Source: Proteus terrae subsp. cibarius (lineage in GTDB: Bacteria > Pseudomonadota > Gammaproteobacteria > Enterobacterales > Enterobacteriaceae). From it: a stretch of DNA of 64,000 nucleotides. The translations under genes were made by a program, and so were the position numbers. Positions 31,730 through 42,058 of this stretch are shown here, in pieces. The notes below the pieces were generated by a model. That model made no database searches. It saw nothing but the letters and a program-made list of their open reading frames with translations, and had not been told where the DNA came from. The stretch spans positions 2,542,001 through 2,606,000 of the forward strand of contig NZ_CP047349.1 of NCBI RefSeq assembly GCF_011045835.1. Direction: 5' to 3'. How positions within the stretch are numbered: the first letter of the stretch is position 1; each line of letters starts with the position of its first letter.

Positions 31730-34051
31730 TTAACGAAATATAAAATTAACCATATCCGTTTGACCACTTAGATCAAGCACTGAAAGTTGGTATTTACCTC
31801 GTTTCTCTAATAAATAAGAGAATGTTTCTCCGTTTCCTGTCTTACCTATTTGCTCACCATTTAAAAACCACCATTGCATACCACTTCCACCTTGCGTAGA
31901 AACAGTTATTTCAAGATTAGTTTCGCCGGGTAATGGTCTTAATAAATCGCCTACACGAATACCCGAGATAAACAGAGGAATAATATCTTCTTTAATTGGT
32001 GGACAAGTTTCAGAAATCGGCGGCAGTCGTTTTGCTCTGCGCTCTTTTTCTGGCAACCATGCTTCTAATGCTATCGGCCACAAGGCGATATCTTTTAACT
32101 CTGCATTAGGGCAATTAGGGCCTGTACGTTTGCCTTCATTATCTAACCAAATTTTTTCGTTGATCCCCAAGATACCTTCTTGGCTTTCATTTAACAAAGT
32201 TGGTGGAATGGTGTTATCTAAGATCCAACTTCGACGACTGACTCTACAGTTGCTATCTTCTTTAGGTAATGCCTTACCTGTCGGCCAACAGATAGTGGCT
32301 GCCGTTACACTGTTAGGGCGTAAATCTGTTGGTGGTCTTTGTTTATTTTGATAGAAGTAGCCTGTTAATAAGTTATTGACTTGATTCATAATAGGGACTG
32401 CTGTCGCAAAACCAAACTGCCCTGCAACCGGTGTTCCATCAGGCCTACCTACCCAAACGCCAATGGTATAACGTGCATTCACACCAATAGACCATGCATC
32501 ACGATATCCATAACTTGTACCTGTCTTCCAAGCCAAAGGGACAACAGGCGAAATTGCACTATCTGGACGAGGTCTGGCTTCTCCGGCTAAGATACGTCTA
32601 ATAATCCAAGCAGAGCCCGGTGACATCAATACTCGATCTTCTATTATTTGTTCCGGTTTAAAACGTAACGGTGCTGTTTTTCCTTGCCTTGCTAATGCAC
32701 TAAAGGCAGAAACAAGCTCATCCATTCGCGTCGCAGTTCCTCCTAAGATCAGTGCTAAATTTGGCTCTGAACCATAAGGAAAGCGCATTTCAAGATGGTT
32801 ATGACGTAATTTTGCTGCAAATTTCTTTGCACCATACACTTCAATAAGTTGTACCGCTGGCAGATTCAAAGAACGACTTAATGCTTCACTGGCACTAACT
32901 GCACCATTAAAATCAGAGTCAAAATTACCAGGACGATAATTATCAAATCGACGAGGAACATCTTGTAAAAGCGATTCTGCGTGAATAAGTCCTTCATCTA
33001 ATGCAAGTGCATAAATAAATGGCTTTAATGTTGAACCTGGTGAGCGCCATGCACTAATCATATCGACATGACCAAAGCGCGAATTATCATTAAAATCAGC
33101 AGAGCCGACATACCCTTTCACACTCATATCTGTATGATCAACAACTAAGATAGCTAAAGATGTTTTATCCGCTAATTGATACTTCCATTGGTTCGCAATA
33201 TCTTCGAGCTGTCGTTGAATATTGATATCAATCGTTGTTGTAATAACAGGTTCTCGCTTTTCGTTATACATACGACGAGCCAGTAATGGTGCTAATTGTG
33301 GTGTTTGCCTTGGTGCTAATAAAACCTGTTCTTCCTTAATTTCATCAACTTTTTCTTGTGGCCATATTTGATATTCTGCCAGTCTATCTAATACTTTATC
33401 CCTAGCAGCTTGAGCACGTTCAGGGTATCTATCTGGCCGTAAACGGCTTGGCGCTTGTGGTAATACCGCCATCAAAGTCGCTTCTCCCGCAGATAAATCA
33501 GCGGGTGACTTACCTAAATAAGCCCAGCTTGCCGCACCAATACCTTCTAACGTGCCGCCAAAGGGTGCTCTATTGAGGTAAATCTCCAAAATTTCATCTT
33601 TTGAGTAATACCACTCTAATTGCAAGGTGCGCCAAAGCTGTTTGATTTTCCCCCCTAAAGTACGAGAGTGAGGATCAATAAGACGAGCCACTTGCATTGA
33701 TAGCGTACTTCCGCCTGACACAATTCTTCCTGAACTTAAGTCTTGCCATGCTGCGCGTAATATCGACATCGGATTAACACCGGGATGTTGATAAAACCAG
33801 CGATCTTCATAAGTAATTAAGGCTTCTAAATATTCAGGAGAGACATCAGTGAGTTTAACATGATAACGCCATACCCCTTCTTTATCTGCAAAACGCCAAA
33901 GAGGTGTACCATCTTGCGCTGTAACAATAGTCGCAATTTGAGGTTCAGGATCAGGGAGGGGCCAAATTTTATCTGCGATCCAGACTAAAATAGGCATTGC
34001 TAGCAAAAAAATAATGATAACAGCAATAAACTGTTTATATCCTAGTTTCAT
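31730..34051 (-). CDS. pbpC: Penicillin-binding protein 1C
   Basis: PbpC is a bifunctional class A PBP. The 773-residue protein has an N-terminal membrane anchor (about 7-25), a GT51 glycosyltransferase domain (EDRWFYQHPGV; GGSTLSMQVARL), a transpeptidase domain with SPGSTLKPFIY (active Ser), SRSLNLP and KTGTSYGYRD (KTG), and a C-terminal PBP1C domain. It is paired with the alpha-2-macroglobulin yfhM, as in many proteobacteria. A GAGTGA ribosome site precedes the ATG. Confidence 0.95.
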   Translation of the reverse strand: MKLGYKQFIAVIIIFLLAMPILVWIADKIWPLPDPEPQIATIVTAQDGTPLWRFADKEGVWRYHVKLTDVSPEYLEALITYEDRWFYQHPGVNPMSILRAAWQDLSSGRIVSGGSTLSMQVARLIDPHSRTLGGKIKQLWRTLQLEWYYSKDEILEIYLNRAPFGGTLEGIGAASWAYLGKSPADLSAGEATLMAVLPQAPSRLRPDRYPERAQAARDKVLDRLAEYQIWPQEKVDEIKEEQVLLAPRQTPQLAPLLARRMYNEKREPVITTTIDINIQRQLEDIANQWKYQLADKTSLAILVVDHTDMSVKGYVGSADFNDNSRFGHVDMISAWRSPGSTLKPFIYALALDEGLIHAESLLQDVPRRFDNYRPGNFDSDFNGAVSASEALSRSLNLPAVQLIEVYGAKKFAAKLRHNHLEMRFPYGSEPNLALILGGTATRMDELVSAFSALARQGKTAPLRFKPEQIIEDRVLMSPGSAWIIRRILAGEARPRPDSAISPVVPLAWKTGTSYGYRDAWSIGVNARYTIGVWVGRPDGTPVAGQFGFATAVPIMNQVNNLLTGYFYQNKQRPPTDLRPNSVTAATICWPTGKALPKEDSNCRVSRRSWILDNTIPPTLLNESQEGILGINEKIWLDNEGKRTGPNCPNAELKDIALWPIALEAWLPEKERRAKRLPPISETCPPIKEDIIPLFISGIRVGDLLRPLPGETNLEITVSTQGGSGMQWWFLNGEQIGKTGNGETFSYLLEKRGKYQLSVLDLSGQTDMVNFIFR

Positions 34052-34067
34052 TCAATCACTCAAAGGA

Positions 34068-34092
34068 AAAAGCCCTTTCCGAAGAAAGGGCT
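34068..34092 (-). terminator. Terminator of yfhM
   Basis: AGCCCTTTC / GAAAGGGCT followed by TTTTTCC on the minus strand, just after the yfhM stop. It may only partly reduce read-through into pbpC. Confidence 0.8.
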
Positions 34093-34099
34093 ACAAGAC

Positions 34100-37000
34100 T
34101 TAAGGAACAACGTCAATCTTGGTTTCTGTTGATCCTATTGCACGCCAGTACGGCACATACATAGATTCAACTTGTGGTGGTGGTACTTGATAGCTACCCG
34201 GTGTTACGGCTCTTGCTAAATAGAGCAATGTTGTTGGGCGATATTTATCAACAGAGATAGCGGCAACAAATCTATCATCACGATATTCGAGATGTTTGAT
34301 ATTGGCTTGTCCCATATCGTCGATAAATTCCTGCAAGTCTGCCGCACTATCACTTAAGCTTGCACTACTTGATGCTAAGTTTTGGTTTTCGATTTCCAAG
34401 CCTGCTGGTAATAAATCAACAACTAATGCATCAGGTACGTCTCTATCAGCAGAAACTTCCAGTTTAACCACCAGCATTTCACCACTTTGTAAGCGATTAG
34501 GATGAACGCGGTTTCCCTTCAAATCATAATAACTACGATGAACATTTAATACATTACTATAAGGAGCAGGAGCGACTTTCGGATAACCCACGATATTCAT
34601 GCGAGAATAAATCGCAGCACCACCACGGTTATTTAGCTCTAAGCCTTCTTGTAATTGTGCTGATGTTAATGTCTCATTGATTGCTCGATCGCTACTGATT
34701 GTAGGAACTTGACGATTAACAGCAACTTCCCAAGGCTGTTCCGCCATATTAATAAAGAAACGTCCAGCAAGGTATAACGAGTTACTTTCTTGGGTTGAGA
34801 ACCATTCACGGCTTGTTAAGTTATCAGATAGTGCAATTACACTTGCATCACGAGATTGTGTTTCAAGGTTATTTTCACTTAACAATGCGATAATTAATGC
34901 TTGGTCACGAATGGTGCTACCGTAATCACCCAATCCATAATTATATTTACGTGTTGTTGTCACACCTTCAGCAATCAAGCTTTCAGCACGGCTACTATCA
35001 CCCATTAATTTTAATGCGATACCTAACTGAACTAAAGCTAAGCCACTTCCTGCTTGATTACGCTCAAGATAGAGACGACGTAATTCACCCAAAGGTGCTT
35101 TTTGCTGATTTGCTAATACTAACGCAGCATAAGCCCTTGCTGAGAATCGCGCTGCATCTTGGTTAACTGCATATTCATAGTTAACTAAGTTTTTATCTTG
35201 TAAATAACGTAATAAACGATCGTTTGCACGTTTTAATGAATCAGCAGGAACTGAGTAACCTTGTTGTGATGCTCGGAATAAGAAGTCGGTTGCATACGCA
35301 GTTAACCAATATTCTTCACGTCCACCTTGATCCCATAAAGAGAATCCACCTTCTGATTTTTGCATCGTCAGTAGATGAGCAATACCTTTCTCGATAGCTG
35401 CTTTTCTATCAGCATCAGTTTGCGTTTTAATTCCCAACTGTTTCAGCTCTTTTTCTGTTGAATACAGTGAAGGATAAAGCCCACTGACTGTTTGTTCTAA
35501 GCAACCATAAGGATAAGCAAACAGCTCTCTAATATAACGCGCTACCTGCAACGGTGGACGACTTGTCAGTAATAATTCACCTTCAAGCGTTGAGTTATTA
35601 AAGCGACTTAAAATTTCTGATGGTAAACGCCAAGTATCACCATCTTGCAATGTGCTTGCATAGTGAATAGTTTCTGCTGGGAATGCTGGGCGAACACCAA
35701 TATTCCATGTATTGTGGTAAGGTTTAATCTCTTCACCTGGTACTTTAATACCATAAATAGACAGTGAGAATTCACCTTGCCCAAAGCCATGTTTCGCTTT
35801 TACTGGAATTTGAATTTGAGTACGTTCACCTTTCGTTAGCGAGACAGTTTTGCTTTCAGCGCCACCTAATCCCACCAAACCTGAAGCGGTATAATTTAAG
35901 GTAATAGATTGCGCATCATCTGTTAGATTAGTTAAATCTAAAGATAAAAGTGCATTATCACCACCAGCCATAAAGCGAGGTAATGAAAGCTGCGTGACTA
36001 ACGGTGCTGCAATAACAACTTTACCTTCTTGGCTACCAAATTTATCTGCAGTCCAAGCTTGTGCCATTAAACGAACTTCACCATTAAACTCAGGAATAGG
36101 TAAAGAAACTTCACCTTCACCTTGTGCATTTAATTTTACCGGAGCCGTTTGTTGAGCAATGATTTGCACATCAGTTAATGGTTTTTTACCACCACGAGAT
36201 AATGCTGCGGCTTCACCACCATCACCACCAAAGCGCAAATTAGCTAAACGCCCTTGCCCTTCAATTAACTGCCCGTAAACATCATATTGGTCGATGCTGT
36301 AACGTTTACGACCAAAGAAAGCATCGTAAGGATCCGGTGTTTTATACTCTGTGATGTTTAATACACCGGTATCAACCGCAGAAACTAATACATTAATATT
36401 TTCAGGTAATGGTTGACCTGCAACTGGATTCGCTTTAATTCGAATTTTTAAATCTTGGTTAGGGCGAATTTTTTCAGGTGCGTCAAGTGAGATATCAATA
36501 CGACGGTTTTTATCCTGCAATGGTAAATGCAAAATACCCACAGCACGTTTTACTGTCGCTTGTTTTGACGTATCTCCCGGTCTTACGACAACAGAAGTCA
36601 GATAGAGATCGTGTCTTGCCCACTCTTTATTAATAGGCACTTCAACATCAAGCCCTTTTTCTGGCACATCAATTTCCTGCCACCATAAAGGCCCATTACT
36701 TGATTCTAGTAATACATAACCTTTACCCGGATGAGGTGCAACAATGTTTAACTTAACTTTTTCACCCGGTAAATAACCTTCTTTATCCAGTTTAAGCTTA
36801 ACTTGGTCTGGTCTTACCGCACCTGTTCCACCAGTGTTATCCATCCAAGAATAACCCGCCCAGAAACGTAGGCTACTGACTAGTTCTGTTTTAGGATCGA
36901 CAACTTCGATACGATAAGAGCCCCATTCAACAGGGAATGCCACTTTTGCAGTGCCATCTTTTGCAATCTTGATTGTTTGCTCATCCATTTGCAGATCTTT

Positions 37001-39187
37001 TTCGTTATAGCCAGATTCCCAACCATTCGAACTAGACCAACGCCAGTAATAATCATGACGTTCATAGATAAATTTCACTTTAAGATCATTAGCTGGTAGT
37101 TTCTTACCATCTTGGTCTGTATAGACAATTTCAAATTCAGCCATTGAATTTTCATCAACACTGTAACCTGATTTATATTTGTCCGTACGATAGTCATAGA
37201 CTTCTTTTTTAGGGAAGACAGGGCGAATACCAGCAAGATGAGTGGCAGGCCAAACAGCTTGTTGATAGCGACGAGTAACAGGGCGTCCGCCAGCTTCAAG
37301 TAAGCTTGCTTGTAAAATAATATTGATAGGTGATTTCAGCTCTTCATAGCGTTCGCTATCAACATTCACGCCACCTTCACCATCAGAGTCTAAATTAAGT
37401 TCAAACTCATCCAGTAAGCGACTGAAGTTTTCATCTTTTACAGCACCAAATTCATAGCCCGGTAATTTACTAACAGCTTCACGAGAGGCTTTTAAGAAAA
37501 CTTGCCCTTGTAAGCGATTATCGGCAGCTGGTGCGCCATAAAGATAACGACCTTTAATGTCAAAATAAGCGTCATGACCGCTTAGTATAATTCCCTTCTT
37601 ACCCGTGATTTCTAATGCCATACGTTCTGGCATAAAATCTTCGACCTGAAACTCGTAGAAACGAGGAGTACCATCGCCTACATCAAAACGTAAGGTACGT
37701 GTACCAGTATTTTCATCCGCAGGAATAACTAATTTTAATTGGTAAAGCCCATTCTCTGGTTGCCAAACAAAACTACGAGAAACTTGTCCGTCGGTTTTAA
37801 GCAGATCGACTTTAACAGGTTGCTCTTTAATAGGATTACCATCACCGTCACGTAGCAATGCATTAACGATTAATGTTTCACCGGGGCGATAGAGATCACG
37901 GGGACCAAAAGCAAAAAATTGTTTGCTATAACCTTGTGGTCCACCAATATCAAACTCAGAAAGATCAAGCGCAGGTTTACGCAAATCAATCATACTGGTT
38001 TGCCCATCACGAATAGCCATTAATAAACGTGCTTTATCACTCTTCTCAAGTGTGGCATGTCCTTGGCTATCGGTTTGCGCTTTAGAAATCAAACCACCTT
38101 TTTCATCTAGCAGACGAATTTCTACTTTATCTAGCGCTGAACCATTTTTAAGTGATTGGGTGAAGATATCTAACGTATCAAGATAACTGTGCATTGACAG
38201 CCCGATATCACTAAATGTGAATACCGTTGCTGGCACTGTATATGAGTATTTACCCGCTTGTTGCATAACCGCAATGTAGGCACCTTCTTTTTTCAAGGCA
38301 TCTATCGATTTTAGCGGTAACAATACATTTTCACGGGTATTTGTTTCTGTGTTTAATTCAAAACGACCGGTATAAACCAAATCAGCTTGGGATAGAAACT
38401 CATCTGATTCCCAATAGTTAATATTGGAACGGCTTTCCCATTGCGTTAAGAATTGAGCTAGTTGATCATCTTTAACCCGGAAAAAGTTTACATCAACTTG
38501 CCCCACATTTAGCGCAATAATCGGTAGACCTTCAGCTGCTTCAAGTGGCAGTAACGATCCTTTACTAGTGAAACCAACAGATGGGAAAATTTCTTCTGTC
38601 GTTAATTTCTGGCTAAAAGGTGTCGTTAATGTACGTTCATTAATACCTTTGATTTTTTCATCAATCGTTAAGTTTAATTCCGTTGATGGAGGTAAATGGC
38701 GAAAACGCAGTTCCATTAAGTTATCAGATAATTCCCACGCACCTTCTAACTTCCCTTTTTTGGTATCAACAAGATGAATAACATCATCAAACTTTTGGTC
38801 AGGATCAAGCGGTACAGAGAAAGTCACAACCATAGTACTCGCACCATCACGTTGTAACTCTGATGCATCTAATACAGTGACTTCTTTACCTGCAAAACGC
38901 ATTGCCAACTCATCACGGACTTCTTTGCTTTTTAATGCAGTTTCGTTATTCGTTTTTGTTGTAACTGCAGGTTTTTCGCTTGTTTGAGTTGCGGTGCCTG
39001 ATGTGCTCTGAGCGGTATCTTTTGGCTCTGTCACTTGTGTATTTTGCGTCTTATCAGTAGATGATACATTTTCATCCGCTTTATCATCACAGCCTGTAAG
39101 AGCTAATGCTGATGCCAATACAACAGCAAGAGAGCTCCAACGATAACCTCTCTTTTCTGTATATTGTCTAAACTGGTTTTGGTTCAT
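34100..39187 (-). CDS. yfhM: Periplasmic alpha-2-macroglobulin lipoprotein
   Basis: This 1695-residue lipoprotein traps proteases in the periplasm and is thought to work with PbpC. It has a lipobox (LASALALTGC, Cys at about 33), a long run of macroglobulin domains, and the internal thioester CLEQ at 1229-1232 (YGCLEQTVSGLYP), so it should form the reactive thioester as in E. coli YfhM. The ATG at 39187 is preferred because AAAGGA lies 8 bases upstream; the longer frame would put extra residues before the signal. The linker after the lipobox is rich in S/T/Q. Confidence 0.95.
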   Translation of the reverse strand: MNQNQFRQYTEKRGYRWSSLAVVLASALALTGCDDKADENVSSTDKTQNTQVTEPKDTAQSTSGTATQTSEKPAVTTKTNNETALKSKEVRDELAMRFAGKEVTVLDASELQRDGASTMVVTFSVPLDPDQKFDDVIHLVDTKKGKLEGAWELSDNLMELRFRHLPPSTELNLTIDEKIKGINERTLTTPFSQKLTTEEIFPSVGFTSKGSLLPLEAAEGLPIIALNVGQVDVNFFRVKDDQLAQFLTQWESRSNINYWESDEFLSQADLVYTGRFELNTETNTRENVLLPLKSIDALKKEGAYIAVMQQAGKYSYTVPATVFTFSDIGLSMHSYLDTLDIFTQSLKNGSALDKVEIRLLDEKGGLISKAQTDSQGHATLEKSDKARLLMAIRDGQTSMIDLRKPALDLSEFDIGGPQGYSKQFFAFGPRDLYRPGETLIVNALLRDGDGNPIKEQPVKVDLLKTDGQVSRSFVWQPENGLYQLKLVIPADENTGTRTLRFDVGDGTPRFYEFQVEDFMPERMALEITGKKGIILSGHDAYFDIKGRYLYGAPAADNRLQGQVFLKASREAVSKLPGYEFGAVKDENFSRLLDEFELNLDSDGEGGVNVDSERYEELKSPINIILQASLLEAGGRPVTRRYQQAVWPATHLAGIRPVFPKKEVYDYRTDKYKSGYSVDENSMAEFEIVYTDQDGKKLPANDLKVKFIYERHDYYWRWSSSNGWESGYNEKDLQMDEQTIKIAKDGTAKVAFPVEWGSYRIEVVDPKTELVSSLRFWAGYSWMDNTGGTGAVRPDQVKLKLDKEGYLPGEKVKLNIVAPHPGKGYVLLESSNGPLWWQEIDVPEKGLDVEVPINKEWARHDLYLTSVVVRPGDTSKQATVKRAVGILHLPLQDKNRRIDISLDAPEKIRPNQDLKIRIKANPVAGQPLPENINVLVSAVDTGVLNITEYKTPDPYDAFFGRKRYSIDQYDVYGQLIEGQGRLANLRFGGDGGEAAALSRGGKKPLTDVQIIAQQTAPVKLNAQGEGEVSLPIPEFNGEVRLMAQAWTADKFGSQEGKVVIAAPLVTQLSLPRFMAGGDNALLSLDLTNLTDDAQSITLNYTASGLVGLGGAESKTVSLTKGERTQIQIPVKAKHGFGQGEFSLSIYGIKVPGEEIKPYHNTWNIGVRPAFPAETIHYASTLQDGDTWRLPSEILSRFNNSTLEGELLLTSRPPLQVARYIRELFAYPYGCLEQTVSGLYPSLYSTEKELKQLGIKTQTDADRKAAIEKGIAHLLTMQKSEGGFSLWDQGGREEYWLTAYATDFLFRASQQGYSVPADSLKRANDRLLRYLQDKNLVNYEYAVNQDAARFSARAYAALVLANQQKAPLGELRRLYLERNQAGSGLALVQLGIALKLMGDSSRAESLIAEGVTTTRKYNYGLGDYGSTIRDQALIIALLSENNLETQSRDASVIALSDNLTSREWFSTQESNSLYLAGRFFINMAEQPWEVAVNRQVPTISSDRAINETLTSAQLQEGLELNNRGGAAIYSRMNIVGYPKVAPAPYSNVLNVHRSYYDLKGNRVHPNRLQSGEMLVVKLEVSADRDVPDALVVDLLPAGLEIENQNLASSSASLSDSAADLQEFIDDMGQANIKHLEYRDDRFVAAISVDKYRPTTLLYLARAVTPGSYQVPPPQVESMYVPYWRAIGSTETKIDVVP

Positions 39188-39432
39188 ATCCATTTCCTTT
39201 AATTCAACCCCTGAATAATGCGATGTTTTATGCAGGCAGAGATAATATATGTATTTCTTCATTCTAATAAGATAAAAAATAACGAGATAAGCTATTTTTT
39301 ATCGCGTAAAACAAAATAATTTACAACACGAAACCATCTTATTTTTACTTTAAAAACAAAGCTTATCTAAAACAAAGCCTTATATAGAAATGCAAACGAT
39401 TTGCTAATTTAGTCAACTTTCTATTATAAGGT

Positions 39433-39462
39433 AAAAAAAAGCGATATCTGATGAGATATCGC
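39433..39462 (-). terminator. Terminator of sseB
   Basis: GCGATATC / GATATCGC with an 8-T tract on the minus strand, about 20 bases after the sseB stop. Confidence 0.9.
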
Positions 39463-39481
39463 CTAAATTTAGAGGGCTGAA

Positions 39482-39907
39482 TTAACTATCTAGATTAACT
39501 ATCGGGATCCCTTTTCTTAAGAACCCCCCAAGTTTACGTTGATAAAAAGGTGATACATGGTGGATCATAAAATGACTTACACCTTTTTCATCTTTATCCA
39601 CAAAGCAAAAATCTAGAGATTGCCCTTCTTCTAAATATTCAAAAGCTGATTCAGCCGCTTGTGGGAGTATCTGCGCGATCACCTCTTCTTCACCTGTTAT
39701 CTCTAAACCAATAAGATAAAACGACTCTTCATTATCTTGCTCCTGAGCATTAACAATAAAGGCACGGCGGATCGGTTTATGCTCACCAAAAAACTCGCTA
39801 AGTGCGGTTATTAATTTTTCAGGCTGTGGCTCTAGAACACTTAACTTTAAAGAAGAACCTTCAACAGAAACAATTTCTTGTGTCTCAAATTGTTCAGATA
39901 CACCCAT
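39482..39907 (-). CDS. sseB: SseB C-terminal-domain protein (N-terminal domain missing)
   Basis: This 141-residue protein aligns with about the last 140 residues of E. coli SseB (258 aa): KPIRRAFIVNAQEQ, EEVIAQILPQA and GVSHFMIHHVSPFYQRKLGGFLRKG. SseB relates to serine tolerance in E. coli; mechanism is unclear. The ATG at 39907 has a GGAG ribosome site 7 bases upstream, so the short form is probably a genuine gene start and not a fragment. No N-terminal-domain remnant lies upstream; only 27 bases separate it from pepB. sseA, its E. coli neighbour, is absent. Confidence 0.85.
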   Translation of the reverse strand: MGVSEQFETQEIVSVEGSSLKLSVLEPQPEKLITALSEFFGEHKPIRRAFIVNAQEQDNEESFYLIGLEITGEEEVIAQILPQAAESAFEYLEEGQSLDFCFVDKDEKGVSHFMIHHVSPFYQRKLGGFLRKGIPIVNLDS

Positions 39908-39934
39908 TACAAACTCCAAATCAAATAACGTTTA

Positions 39935-41230
39935 TTATTTTGCTTTTGCTAATAACAGATTCGCGATAGAACGTACACCGTAACCCGTAGCGCCTGCTGC
40001 CCATTGCTCTACAGAAGATTTTCTGTACGTTGCAGAACAATCGATATGTACCCAACCTTTTTTGTAGTCAGTTACAAAGTGCGATAAGAATGCAGCAGCT
40101 GTACTTGCCCCCGCTGTATGAGAAGGTGCAGCGATATTGTTTAAATCAGCAAAGCTAGAAGGTAATTGGCTACGATGGAAATCCGCTAATGGTAGACGCC
40201 AAAACAATTCATTTTCTTGTTCAGCACTAGTCAGTAACTCTGCAGCTAATTTATCATCAAAGCTCAATACAGAGTGGTAATCATTACCTACTGCAACTTT
40301 AGCGGCACCTGTTAATGTTGCTGCATCGATAATCAATTCTGGTGCAATATTGCTTGCATCAATTAAACCATCCGCTAAAACTAAACGACCTTCAGCATCG
40401 GTATTCATGATTTCAACTGATTTACCATTACGGTAACGGATAATATCACCTAATTTAAAGGCATTACCGCTAACCATGTTATCTGCGATACACAGCAGTA
40501 GCTTCACACGTTTATTTAAACCACGAGTAATCGCTAATGCTAAAGCGCCTGCTAACGTTGCTGCCCCCCCCATATCCGCTTTCATTGAGTTCATGGATGA
40601 TGAAGGTTTGATGCTATAACCACCTGAGTCAAAAGTAATACCTTTGCCGACTAAACAAGCAAATACAGGGGCATCGCTATCTTTAGTTGGATTGAAATCT
40701 AATGCTAAATAGACAGGATCACGGGAAGAACCACGACCTACTGTATAGATCCCTGCATAGTTTTGATCGCGTAGATCAGCACCTTTGGTGATCTTATAGC
40801 TAATGTCTTCTTTATCAAGACCACAGAAAAGATCCACTGTACGTTGTGCTAGTTGTTCTGGTCCTAATTCTTCAGCAGGTGTATTGATGGTATCTCTAAC
40901 CCAATCAACAATGCGAATACGTGATTCTAGTTCGTGTTTATCTGCATCATTTAATTGTGGCCATTCGATTGAACGAGCGCCTTTAGGTGCTCTGAAACCT
41001 AACCAGAAAGCCCAACTACGTTCTAAATCCCAGCCGTCGCCAACAAGTGCAACATTACGAATGCCTTGACCATCAACTTTACGTCCACCACGCTGAATAG
41101 CGCCTAAACGGTTTTCTTCCGTTAAGTGGATTGTCATGCCGGTTTCGCTAGTGCTAATTAGTGCTTTTTCACCCCAACATGCAGCAGCAGGTTCATTTGA
41201 CAGCATGATAGGCATAATTTGTTTATTCAT
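39935..41230 (-). CDS. pepB: Peptidase B (leucyl aminopeptidase family)
   Basis: PepB is a broad-specificity M17 aminopeptidase with two metal ions. The 431-residue protein (E. coli 427) has the catalytic core [44 protein letters not shown] (metal ligands Asp, Glu) and DAATLTGA. It recycles peptides in the cytosol. It lies between the isc operon and sseB; the isc terminator separates it from iscX. Confidence 0.96.
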   Translation of the reverse strand: MNKQIMPIMLSNEPAAACWGEKALISTSETGMTIHLTEENRLGAIQRGGRKVDGQGIRNVALVGDGWDLERSWAFWLGFRAPKGARSIEWPQLNDADKHELESRIRIVDWVRDTINTPAEELGPEQLAQRTVDLFCGLDKEDISYKITKGADLRDQNYAGIYTVGRGSSRDPVYLALDFNPTKDSDAPVFACLVGKGITFDSGGYSIKPSSSMNSMKADMGGAATLAGALALAITRGLNKRVKLLLCIADNMVSGNAFKLGDIIRYRNGKSVEIMNTDAEGRLVLADGLIDASNIAPELIIDAATLTGAAKVAVGNDYHSVLSFDDKLAAELLTSAEQENELFWRLPLADFHRSQLPSSFADLNNIAAPSHTAGASTAAAFLSHFVTDYKKGWVHIDCSATYRKSSVEQWAAGATGYGVRSIANLLLAKAK

Positions 41231-41463
41231 TTATTGTCTCACTTATTATTACTGGTGGCAGTTAACCTATTCAGACTACCAGATATTTAGCGTTTAGCGT
41301 GATCAATTTACTGCAAAAAACAAGAGGTCACCATTATCATCCAGTGATCTTTCGTATTTACATGATATTCCTCGAAGAAGATCGCATAACAAAATATCTC
41401 TACTACCAACTTTATGATTATTTTTAAATCAGTGATAAGGTAAAATGTAAAAGGTCATAATGC

Positions 41464-41491
41464 AAAAAGACCGGCAATAAGCCAGTCTTTT
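41464..41491 (-). terminator. Terminator of the isc operon
   Basis: AAAAGAC.GGC / GCC.GTCTTTT with TTTTTGC on the minus strand, about 20 bases past iscX; it separates the isc operon from pepB. Confidence 0.85.
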
Positions 41492-41510
41492 AAATTTACG
41501 ATGTCGTCAA

Positions 41511-41705
41511 TTATTCAAATTCATCAAGCCAAACAAGTAAAATAGCCTCAAGAATTTTTTCATTGGATTTCTGTGGATCATCATCAAAATCTTCTAAATC
41601 ACAAATCCACTGATGCATATCAGTAAAGCGTACCGTTTTAGGATCAGTGTCAGGATAAAGATCAAATAATGCTTCCCCTATTTCACGCGTGTCACTCCAT
41701 TTCAT
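41511..41705 (-). CDS. iscX: Fe-S assembly protein IscX
   Basis: IscX is a small acidic protein that binds IscS and tunes Fe-S assembly. The 64-residue sequence has the family core [36 protein letters not shown] and a Leu-rich end. It is the last isc gene, 15 bases after fdx, with TAGGAG ahead of the ATG. Confidence 0.96.
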   Translation of the reverse strand: MKWSDTREIGEALFDLYPDTDPKTVRFTDMHQWICDLEDFDDDPQKSNEKILEAILLVWLDEFE

Positions 41706-41720
41706 GTTCTACTCCTAAAA

Positions 41721-42056
41721 TTAATGCTCTCTTGCGTGGTTAATCGAATATTTAGGGATCTCAACAACTAAATCTTCGTCAGTCACTTTTGCTTGGCAGC
41801 TTAAGCGGCTTTCTGGCTCTAAACCCCATGCTTTATCTAACATGTCATCTTCAAGTTCAGAGCTCTCTTCGAGTGAATCAAAACCTTCGCGCACTACACA
41901 GTGACAAGTTGTACATGCACAAGACATTTCACAAGCATGTTCAATCTCGATACCGTTGCGTAATGCGACATCTAGAATAGACTCACCTTCTGTTGCGTCA
42001 ACAACAGCACCTTCAGGGCACAGTGTGCTATGGGGTAAAAATACAATTTTAGGCAT
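41721..42056 (-). CDS. fdx: [2Fe-2S] ferredoxin of the isc system
   Basis: The 111-residue ISC-type ferredoxin supplies electrons for cluster assembly on IscU. It has the cluster ligands in [13 protein letters not shown] (Cys42, 48, 51) and the distal Cys in SRLSCQAK (about 87). It lies two bases after hscA. Confidence 0.97.
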   Translation of the reverse strand: MPKIVFLPHSTLCPEGAVVDATEGESILDVALRNGIEIEHACEMSCACTTCHCVVREGFDSLEESSELEDDMLDKAWGLEPESRLSCQAKVTDEDLVVEIPKYSINHAREH

Positions 42057-42058
42057 AG

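Noticed and set aside
39908..39934. Remnant of the SseB N-terminal domain upstream of sseB
   Set aside because: Only 27 bases separate sseB from pepB, and no SseB-like frame lies there.
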